From contig CM072810.1 in the NCBI GenBank assembly GCA_037013495.1, positions 21,707,343 through 21,771,342 on the forward strand: a stretch of DNA of 64,000 bases. The letters are read 5' to 3'. The translations under genes were made by a program, and so were the position numbers. Shown piece by piece: positions 56,160 to 64,000 of the stretch; position 1 is the stretch's first letter, and each line of letters begins with the position of its first letter. The stretch is from Hippophae tibetana. Taxonomy: Eukaryota; Streptophyta; Magnoliopsida; Rosales; Elaeagnaceae. The notes under the pieces were generated by a model. It did not search any database, was not told the origin of the DNA, and saw only the letters and a list, made by a program, of their open reading frames with translations.

Positions 56160-57000
56160 AATATTGATTACTTGAGGTGAAGAACCCGAGGAAAGAGGTA
56201 TAGCTTATTACCTCAAAGAATTTGGGAAAATGAGGTCACCGCTCTATGATGGTACTCCTAACCTCGATATCATAAAAGGATGGGTTTAAGAAATTAAGAA
56301 GAAGATGATCATTTTAGAATTTTTGATGCATTTTAGATCTAGTTTAGCTACATACAAACTATCTAGAGAAGCTAACTACTGGTGGGACTCAATCAGTAGA
56401 GGAAGAGATGTAGAGACATTCACATGGGAAGAATTTGAAGAGTTATTTTTAGGAAAGATTCTTCAACAAAATTGAAAAAGCTAACAAGGTATTTGAATTT
56501 ATGAATCTTAAGCAAGATGACATGGTCCTTGCACAGTATGAGAATCATTTCAATCAACTATCAATATATTCATAAAATATGGTAGTAAGAAACTCTAAAA
56601 AAGCCACAAAGTTTTTAGGGGGCTTTTGGGATGACATCCTCATACAATTGATGTATCAAGATGTGCATACCAATACTACATTCGTTGTTGAGCCTATAGA
56701 AAAATTAAAGGCAGCCACATCATCTCGAAAGACCAAGGATAATGGAAAGGAGAAAAATAAATTTTAGTAAAGGAGACAACACAGTGGGTCGTTAGATAGT
56801 AATTCATCTGGAAGTTTTAGGTACACCCTAATACCTGTCACAACTGCAACCAACTGGGACACCTCAAGTACAATTATCCCCCGCTCATTGTTAGACAATA
56901 TAAAGAAGGATCACAGTCAATTTTTAGTTCTGGAACTTCAAATTCCCGAAGGAATTCTCAAGGGTCAAGTCAACAAACTGGTCAACAACTTTAATAGAAT
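56160..57000 (+). pseudogene. Tekay gag with decayed zinc knuckle
   Basis: Capsid-type phrases: MRSPLYDGTPNLDIIKGW (about 56230-56285), LSREANYWWDSISRGRD and ETFTWEEFEELFLGK (about 56358-56458). The zinc knuckle CHNCNQLGHLKYNY (about 56838) has its last ligand Cys replaced by Tyr. A frameshift follows the capsid part and several stops are present. It would have packaged element RNA. Confidence 0.75.
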
Positions 57001-58340
57001 TTTCAACAATCGAGATGATCATTCTAAGAATAGTCCTTAAGATCCCACCAACCTCTTAGGAAATCTTTCCAACTACCTTTCAGTATAACACTAGCTTTTC
57101 AATGTCAACCATCTACTAGAGGAAAGGACAAGGGTAAAGGTGTTACCACTCAAGAACAAGGAATGCAGGGTCAAGCCTTTGCGATAGCTGGTAGATAAGG
57201 AGGATAGAGAATCAATGATATTTTGGATAATTATGTTATATCATACGAGTTCTTCTTGATATTAGTTCCATTCACTCATTCATTTGCTTATCTTGATTTT
57301 TAGTTGATCTTGTTATACTTGATATGAGTTATTTCAATGTCATTTTTGGAATGAACCAACTGACCTAGTTTCAATCCATTACAAATTTCTTAGAAAAGAA
57401 GATCACCGTACAAAACACTAAGGGCATACGAGTCCATTTTTTTTAGCTAAAAAGGAGTAAACCTTTCTAGCATTTTCCTCAAGTGTTACTTAGTTGGACG
57501 GCAAAACTAGGCAAACATGGCTATTCTAAATTCTATAGAAGTAGCCATAAACAATGGAAGAATCTTAGCATTTATATTAATAGTAAACAAACATTAGGAT
57601 GTGTTTTCAAAAGAGTTACATGGATTCCCTCCAAATTTAGAAATCAATTTTATAATCGAGTTGTATCTTGGAACTGTACTAATATCCATCACTCCTTATC
57701 GTATAACACCTATAGAAAAACAAGAACTAGAGGATCAGTTAGATGAGCTATTGGAAAAGGGATTCATTTAATCGAGTTCATCACCCAGGGAAGCACCTAT
57801 TTGTTTTTTCATGACGAAGAAGGGAAGTTTTAGAATCTACATTGATTACCATGAATTAAATAAGGTAAATATAAAGAACAAGTATCCATTAGCTCATATT
57901 GATGAATTATTTGACCAACTAGAAGAAGCAAGTTTCCTTTCAAAGATTGATCTTAGATCAGGATGTAACCAACTGAGGTTCAAAGAATTTGATATACCAA
58001 AAATTGCTATCTATACACAGTATTGGCATTTTAAATTTTATGTGATGTTATTTAGACTAACAAATTATCTTCCTATTTTTATGGATTTAATATTTTGACC
58101 TTACTTAGATCAATTTATCATTGTGCTTATTGACAATATATTGATTTATTCAAGGACCTATAAAGAGCATGAACAACATCTCAAGATCTCCTTACAAATT
58201 CTAAGACAACACCAATTTTGTGCAATGTTCGATAAGTGTGACTTCTGGCTTACCAAAATTAAATTCCTTAGACATGTTATATCAAAAAAAGGAATTAATG
58301 TGGATCCTTCAAAGATTGAAGTCCTATTAAATTAGATTCA
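57001..58340 (+). pseudogene. Tekay protease and reverse transcriptase
   Basis: Protease remnant DISSIHSF (about 57260) stands where DTGASHSF is expected, so the active site is lost. RT begins LEDQLDELLEKGFI (about 57728). It continues with KKGSFRIYIDYHELNKVNI (57816-57870), FDQLEEASFLSKIDLRSG (about 57910-57963), LIDNILIYSRT (about 58123-58155; VDD changed to IDN, a catalytic Asp lost) and KCDFWLTKIKFLRHVIS (about 58236-58287). Stops at 57769, 58098 and 58333. Confidence 0.85.
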
Positions 58341-58885
58341 ACCAAGGAATGTGATTGAATTACGAAGTTTCCTTGGACTAGTCAAATACTATTGATGTTT
58401 TGTGCAAGACTTCTTAAAGATTATTGTAGCATGGTCAAGACTTACTAGAAAATAAGTCAGATTCTTGTGGGATGAATGAAAAGGAATTCCAAGAATTGAA
58501 AACATGTCTTACAACTACAGCAATCCTCACCATACTAGATAGAACATAACCTTACATGGTTTTTACGGATGCTTCACTACAAGGCCATGGGTACATCTTA
58601 AAGCAAAATGATGGAGTATTTTCCCATAGATCATAACAACTCAAGGTTCATAATAAAAATTACCCAAATCATGACTAAGAGCTAGTAGCAATGGTCTTTG
58701 CTCTAAAGATGTAGAGATTCTACCTTTATGGAGCCAAATTCCAAATCTTCTCATACCGCAATAATCTTAAATATCTTTTCACTCAAAACGATCTCAATTT
58801 AAGTCAAAGAAGATGGGCAGAGTATCTTTAGGGTTATGACTTCACTTTGTAATATCATCCTGCCAAGGCTAATACTATGGCGGAC
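58341..58885 (+). pseudogene. Tekay RNase H
   Basis: DASLQGHGYILKQNDG (about 58567-58613), ELVAMVFALKM (about 58679), QRRWAEYL (about 58808) and the tail YHPAKANTMAD (58855-58885). Stops near 58395, 58635, 58711 and 58828. The segment ends at the solo LTR; the next codons (TLSYK) are at 62287. Confidence 0.8.
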
Positions 58886-59394
58886 TGATAACTGTATTTT
58901 ATATAGTTATTTTTATCTATTTTATTAATTATAATTGCTATGTTCTTGACATTTTTGGTTAATTTTAGTTAAATAAATTAATATTTACCTTTCATGTGTT
59001 AAGAAATACATTTATAATAAAATTAAATAATTTGAATCGAAACCGTACTTAATTGCAAATTTATGTCCGCAAATATAATTTCAAATAATAGAGTTATTAA
59101 TTACAATTTATAAAAGTCAAAATATATTATTTAAATTAAAATTGGGCATAATTTTAATTATTAAAAGTTTAAAATTTTTATTTCAATTAGAAAAGGGCTT
59201 AACTGTAATTAAAGAAAGTTTAAAATGTAATTTGAATTAAATTTGTAGGTCAAAATGCAATTAATTAAAGTTTAATTTTCGCGCAGGAGAGAAGAAGTCC
59301 ACGCGCAGTCTCCCACGTGCGCAACGTGGACCATCAGATCAGAGAAGAAATGGCTAGGATGCGTGCGTGTTCTTCAAAGCCGACCAAAGCGAAT

Positions 59395-60902
59395 TGATGC
59401 TTATTTTCGCAAGTGTACAAATCGTTCAAGTAATAAAGTGTACAAAAAGTATGGATATCGAACCCACAAGGAATGGCGTTACTAAGTACCGAAATTGACT
59501 AACCCTAATTTTATTTGAAAACCGAATTGTTGAAATTGTTTTAAAAGCAAATTAACATAAAACTAAATGCAAATAACAAAATTTAATGTTGTTCACAAAT
59601 GATTAAAAACGCTAAGGCATTTGATTTCGCTAAATCAATTCAATCCGATTTCAAGTCATGTTATATGAGATTCAAAGCTAAAAGTGATGGTTGAAAAACC
59701 CAAACTTATCTAATACTCTTTCTCAAGTTATATTTGAATTACTTATCTATGAAAACCAACTATATTTCTATGAAGATTTAATCACAAATAAGCACATTAC
59801 GATTTATGGAATTTCTAGAATAACCACATACATCATGCATTAGGTGTCAAACTCGCATTCAACATACGGTATTTATCACAAGAAGCATTCATTACACATC
59901 TCCTCTCAGTCTCAATATAATGCAACAAATCATCTAAATCTTGATCAGAAATTTAAAAGCATTAAGCATGGAAATAAATATTCAACTTCAAAACAATGAA
60001 TTCATATAACAATAACAAAAGAAATCAGATTTCCTTGATTTAACTACATCATAGCCTTAGCAAAAACGAATTAGTTTATAACGAAAATAAGAACAAACAT
60101 ATTCTCAATTGAATCCATGAACAAACAATCTGAATAAACTGCAGAAAATAAAAGCTAAGGAAAAGAGATGAAGAACTCTTGAAGATGAAGATTTGGTAGC
60201 AACAATGGTGATGATCCTTCAAGCTTCTCCAACCTTTCTCTCCAAAATTTCCTTTTCTCCTCCAAAAATAACTTAGATCTGCTCTCTCTGCCGTCCCCCT
60301 CTTTTCCATCATAATGTATATATAGATCTAGGGTTTGGGGGGCAATTTTGGAACAAAACAACATAAAAAATGTGTTTTCGGACGAAACTCGCCGGCGGCG
60401 AAATTGATCTCGCCGCGGCGAGATTTCTGGAAAATTAAATTTTGGGTTTTTTTTGGATTTTGGCCGCCGGCCAAAACAATGTGGCCGGCGGCGAGAATTA
60501 TTTGGCCGGTGGCGAGATGAGTTTACCAAAATTTGTGCTCTCGGGAAGATTTTCGCCAGGATTTTAGCCAGTGGCGAGATGAATATGGCCGGCGGCGAGA
60601 TTCACTTGGCCAAAATACGTGCTCCCTGCATGATTTTCAACATTTTCTCCGTAAGGCGAAATTCTCGCCGGCGGCGAAATTCCAAATTTTGAAATTTTTG
60701 TTCTCTTATTATTTTCATTCAATCCCGATCATTGTACTTTGTTCCTAACTTCTCCAAAATCATGATTTTACCTGAAATTGCACTTTAAACATGAAATACC
60801 CGTGAAATGACATTTGTGGATTAAATAATCAAATAAACACAATTTTCACACAAATATCAACATTTAAATCATAACAAAAATGCAATAATTTAGCTCTTAT
60901 CA
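59395..60902 (-). repeat. Solo LTR nested in the solo LTR
   Basis: 1508 bp with perfect TSD CGAAT (59390-59394 and 60903-60907). Ends TGATGC and TTATCA on the + strand. The minus-strand orientation follows from a minus-strand TATA (60316-60325) and R/U5-like DNA at the left, matching other minus-strand LTRs here. It contains the GC-rich repeat at 60385-60690. Confidence 0.92.
60385..60690. repeat. CGCCGGCGGCGA repeat block
   Basis: At least eight copies or variants of GCCGGCGGCGAGAT are scattered over 300 bp, some forming palindromes such as ATCTCGCCGCGGCGAGAT (60407-60424) and TTGGCCGCCGGCCAA (about 60462). Long open frames on both strands here arise from the repeat. Confidence 0.85.
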
Positions 60903-62281
60903 CGAATGGGTGCAGGTTTCTCGTTCATGTCGCTCGATGCGCCGAGTGGGGACCACCTGCCGTGCAGGCCGGCATGCAGGGTGGGTCCCACGTGTTTGTT
61001 ACGTAGCTAATGAGAAGCAGACACGTGGCACGTATTGGCTGAACCAAAAGCACGAAAACGGTGCACGTTTCAGCCGCGCCCCTTCTTTTCCACTTGTCTC
61101 GCGCCCTCTGATTTCGTGTGGTGCAAGCACATGCAACCGTTTTCCTTCCACCAATTGGGGGTTGCCATGTGTCTCATTAATTCTTGCAGCGAATCACACG
61201 CTGACACATGGCATGCATTTTGAATTAAAAAAAATCAGGAATGGTGCCCTCTGCTTTGTCTCTCACGCGTAGATTAAAATACAAATTTCGATATCGAATA
61301 TTGATACGCGTGTGTTTTATTTTTCGATACAAATTTTTACCCTTTTATTAAAAAAATGTAATATTTTAGATGTATTTTTTAGCTATAAATAGGGGATATT
61401 ATGATAGAGTAAAGAAAGTTTTTTTGGGAGTTTAGAATTTGAGATTTTTAGTAGTATTCGGGGGTGGACTGTGGAACACGCAGAAGCCATTTTTGGCTTC
61501 TATTGTGTTCTGCGTGTGCCAAATACTCACGATACGAAATCATTTAATTTTTCTTTGTTCTTCATCTCATTTTCCTTAAACTGCTGTAATTTTAATTTTT
61601 AATTTATGAAGTAATTTAATTTTTCTAGGGTTGCAATTTATCTAAATTTATGATGCTTTGATTTTAATTATTTTTGAAAGATTTATAAGATGTTCGATTT
61701 GTTTATTCTATTTTGTGCTTAATGCTTTTGATTATTTACGAATTTTATCAAATGATCCGTGACACTTAAATAAACTTGGAAGAGGCATTTTTGTGTATAT
61801 TGCTCATAGATAGAATGACATGTATGATAAAGGATAGAAATATACCCTAATTGTATGTGTGGCCATTTGAGAACTTAGAACGTAATGAATCTTGGTGAAT
61901 TTAATTCTCATACGAATATAGTGAATTAATTTAACGAGGTGTGTTTATACGGAGCTCGGAAGAGATGTATGGATAAAATTAGAAGTTTTCGGTTGACAAA
62001 TTAAATGTACTAAAAAAATATAAATCAAAAGAAAATAACATGATTCGAGTGGATTAATTTGATGAAAAACTAGAATCCTAGATTTCTTTTATTTTGTTAT
62101 TAAAATCTTTTCTTAAATTTGTTCCAATTAACGATCGTTTTGGATAAAATCAGAAAGAGATAATTTTAGTACTCAACAAACTGTGGTAACAAATCTCCAT
62201 GAACGATAACTTACTTATCAAATTTTATTACTTGTGACCGTGTATGCTTGCACGTTTTATGTTCTCCTAAAAGAGACAACA

Positions 62282-63330
62282 CAGACACTTTAAGTTATAA
62301 GTCAAGCTTTGTTAGGCAAATGATGTTAGATCCCTTATGAAACACTCAAATTGTGAAAGGTTACGTGCTCAATATGTATGATGATGAAAGAAAAGCATTT
62401 ATGTACAACCATGTAATGAGTCTTATCTTACAAGCAGTTGTGAAGTATGGTGTAGGAAGAATGAAAGAGAGGAGGTGGAAAGATGGACTTACAATAAAGA
62501 GGGTTTCATTTCGATGGAAAGATTACCATTTCCGTTGATGATTATTTGAGAGAATAAATTATAAGAAAAACACATAATTCAAAATTTATGGTACATCTTA
62601 GGAGCACAAAAATGTACTATGATTTGAAAAGGACCTATTGGTGGAAAGGAATGAAGAAAGACACCTATCAATTTATGGCAAATTTCATGATATGTTAACA
62701 AGTGAAAGCAAAACACAAGAAACCTATGGGGCTACTTCAGCTACTTCTAGCACTGAAATGGAAATGGAATGACATAAATATGGATTTTGTACAATGTTTA
62801 CCATGAACTTCCCAAGGCCATGAATCCATATGGGTAATTTTCGATCATCTTACCAAGTCTACCCATTTCATTCTAGTCAAAACTTGATACTCTATGAATG
62901 CTTTAAGTAAGTGGTACATCTGAAAGATAGTATGATTGCATGGCCTCCCAATGTCAATCATGTCAGATCAAGATCCAAAGTTTACCTAAGGTTCGAAAGA
63001 TGAGCAGCAGAGGCTTAGGGTACAAATTTACTATATAGCAAGGTTTATCATCCCAAAATGGATGGATAATCCAAAAGGGTTATTCATAAGTTAGAAGACA
63101 TGTTACAAGCCTGTGTTATGGAATTCAAGGGAAGTTAGAGTGAGCACCTACCATTGGTTGAGTTCACCTACAACAATAGTTATCATGCCATTAATGGAAT
63201 GGCTCCATACAAAGCCTTGTATGGAATACCACGTAGATATTTGTTATGTTATACAAAATGATAAGATTTAAGTACAATAAGTTTATTAAAGAAACAAATA
63301 AAAAGATCTACATCAGACAAGTCAAACATC
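62282..63330 (+). pseudogene. Tekay integrase
   Basis: After the junction codons TLSYK and a linker come STKMYYDLKRTYWWKGMKKD (about 62605-62665), LQLLLALKWKWNDINMDFV (about 62735-62790, first Asp), IWVIFDHLTKSTHFILVKT (about 62830-62885) and LHGLPMSIMSDQDPKFT (about 62937-62988, second Asp). The rest, to MEWLHTKP-like (about 63200), runs across frameshifts. In the first zinc-binding part one Gln codon of CQQVKAK is a stop (62697). Confidence 0.82.
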
Positions 63331-63851
63331 GTACAACTTAAGGTTGATATAAGAGTTATGTTGATTATGGACGATGACCATTGAACTTCAAAGTAGACAA
63401 CTATGTTTTTCTCAAGCTTCAACTCAAAATTTGGTAACTCATTTCGAAATAAAAGGAAAGTTAGCACCCGCTATATCGGATCATTCAAAATTATTAGGAG
63501 AATTGGTGATGTACCATATCAATTAGAGTTACCCCAGGAATTGTCATAAGTTAACAATGTTTTTTATGTTCCTTTCTTATGAATATGTCAACGGAATCAG
63601 AATTCTATCATGGATTGGATATAACAACCATTAAAAGAAGATGCTCATATGAAGAAGAACTAATGGCAAAAATTGATTTTCAAATCCGAAACTTGAGTAG
63701 AATAGCAATACCAATAGTAAAATTTCAGGGGAGACATTATGACATTGAAGAATAAAATTAGGAGTTAGAGTGAGAATTTCATTCAAAGTATCCTTAGTTG
63801 TTTGAAGAATTATAAATTTTGAGGATGAAATTTTCTTTAAGAGGGTAAGAA
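63331..63851 (+). pseudogene. Tekay integrase C-terminal end and polypurine tract
   Basis: Reads [20 protein letters not shown] then LPQELS (about 63468-63548), the segment that precedes the chromodomain in Tekay. A decayed tail follows (PLKEDAHMKKN). The polypurine-like AAGAGGGTAAGAA (63839-63851) abuts the 3' LTR. A functional chromodomain is not recognisable. Confidence 0.7.
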
Positions 63852-64000
63852 TGTAAAACTCCTTACTTTTAGTATAAATAATTATAGTACCAAAAATGAA
63901 ATTCTAAATAATGTTTTCTAATGTAAGAATGTATTTTCCTGTGAAAAATTGGATTGAATGGAAAAATGTGGGTACATCCTTCACCATTTGTCCACCACCA
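63852..64000 (+). repeat. 3' LTR of the Tekay element (start only)
   Basis: Starts TGTAAAACTCC after the polypurine tract; 149 bp remain in the window. It aligns with 54942-55090. Confidence 0.85.

Larger units (their letters stand above)
58886..62281 (+). repeat. Solo LTR splitting the Tekay pol gene, itself carrying a second solo LTR
   Basis: Ends TGATAACTGTA and GAGACAACA. The TSD is CGGAC (58881-58885) against CAGAC (62282-62286), one transition apart. Without the inner insertion it is about 1.88 kb, the same family as 14700-16638. TATA box TATAAATA at 61384-61391. Upstream, GC-rich DNA with ACGTGG boxes lies at 59290-59345 and 60915-61210. Frames around 60910-61272 are LTR DNA, not genes. 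Confidence 0.93.
54942..64000 (+). mobile_element. Del/Tekay-type chromovirus retrotransposon, 3' LTR runs off the window
   Basis: The 5' LTR start (54942 on) is homologous to 63852-64000, after the polypurine tract. Between them lie gag, protease, RT, RNase H and integrase on the + strand. RT phrases such as DLRSGCNQLR and integrase phrases such as YWWKGMKKD are typical of Tekay. A solo LTR (58886-62281) splits the pol gene. Stops, frameshifts and LIDN in place of the catalytic DD show it is dead. Confidence 0.88.

Noticed and set aside
60155..60692. Frames up to 124 codons on both strands
   Set aside because: They come from the CGCCGGCGGCGA repeat inside a nested solo LTR; no start context or domain.
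54942..64000. Intact, potentially active retrotransposon
   Set aside because: Catalytic RT Asp lost, zinc-knuckle Cys lost, protease active site degraded, several stops, and a solo LTR in pol.

Overview
This 64-kb window is AT-rich plant (angiosperm) nuclear DNA made almost wholly of nested, decayed transposable elements. I found no intact host gene, tRNA, rRNA or CRISPR array. The evidence is the polyprotein motifs of plant Ty3/gypsy lineages (Athila, Tat, Del/Tekay), a CACTA DNA transposon, LTRs starting TG and ending CA with 5-bp target-site duplications (TSDs), and tRNA-Asp primer-binding sites. The species cannot be named from the sequence.

1-22225: an outer Athila-type element on the + strand runs in from beyond the left edge and ends in its 3' LTR (20719-22225). 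It carries two insertions. A 3.0-kb CACTA element (1725-4740, TSD GAT) sits inside the reverse-transcriptase codons and holds exon-like pieces of an unidentified gene. A complete but inactive element of the same Athila family (7699-19716, TSD ATATG) lies in the opposite orientation and is itself split by a solo LTR (14700-16638) in its protease.

22226-43992: after a diffuse repeat fragment there is a solo LTR (23451-25420, TSD TTTGC). Next come degenerate gag-like genes of a third gypsy group, two copies, probably Tat-related. The first is split by a 7.0-kb non-coding LTR element (27696-34690, TSD ATACT, perfect tRNA-Asp primer site, nearly identical LTRs), the youngest element whose two LTRs can be compared. 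The leader of the second copy is split by another solo LTR (35854-37566). A further LTR/primer-site junction, a hairpin and a ~110-bp tandem array follow.

43993-54941: a second, older non-coding element of the same family (43993-48583, TSD CCTAC), a 74-bp tandem array (48792-49450), then minus-strand Tat-type integrase (two copies), reverse transcriptase and protease remnants. A third gag fragment on the + strand interrupts them.

54942-64000: a Del/Tekay-type chromovirus on the + strand (LTR, gag, protease, RT, RNase H, integrase) whose 3' LTR runs off the right edge. Its RNase H/integrase junction is split by a solo LTR (58886-62281), itself split by a solo LTR of another family (59395-60902, TSD CGAAT).

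The genes do not act together as a host pathway; they are parts of mobile elements, all with stops, frameshifts or lost catalytic residues. The most interesting signals are CpG-rich promoter-proximal blocks in LTRs of several families, RNA-like motifs conserved between coding and non-coding Athila-type elements, the exon-like cargo of the CACTA element, and a duplicated LTR-end junction at 27696-27758.
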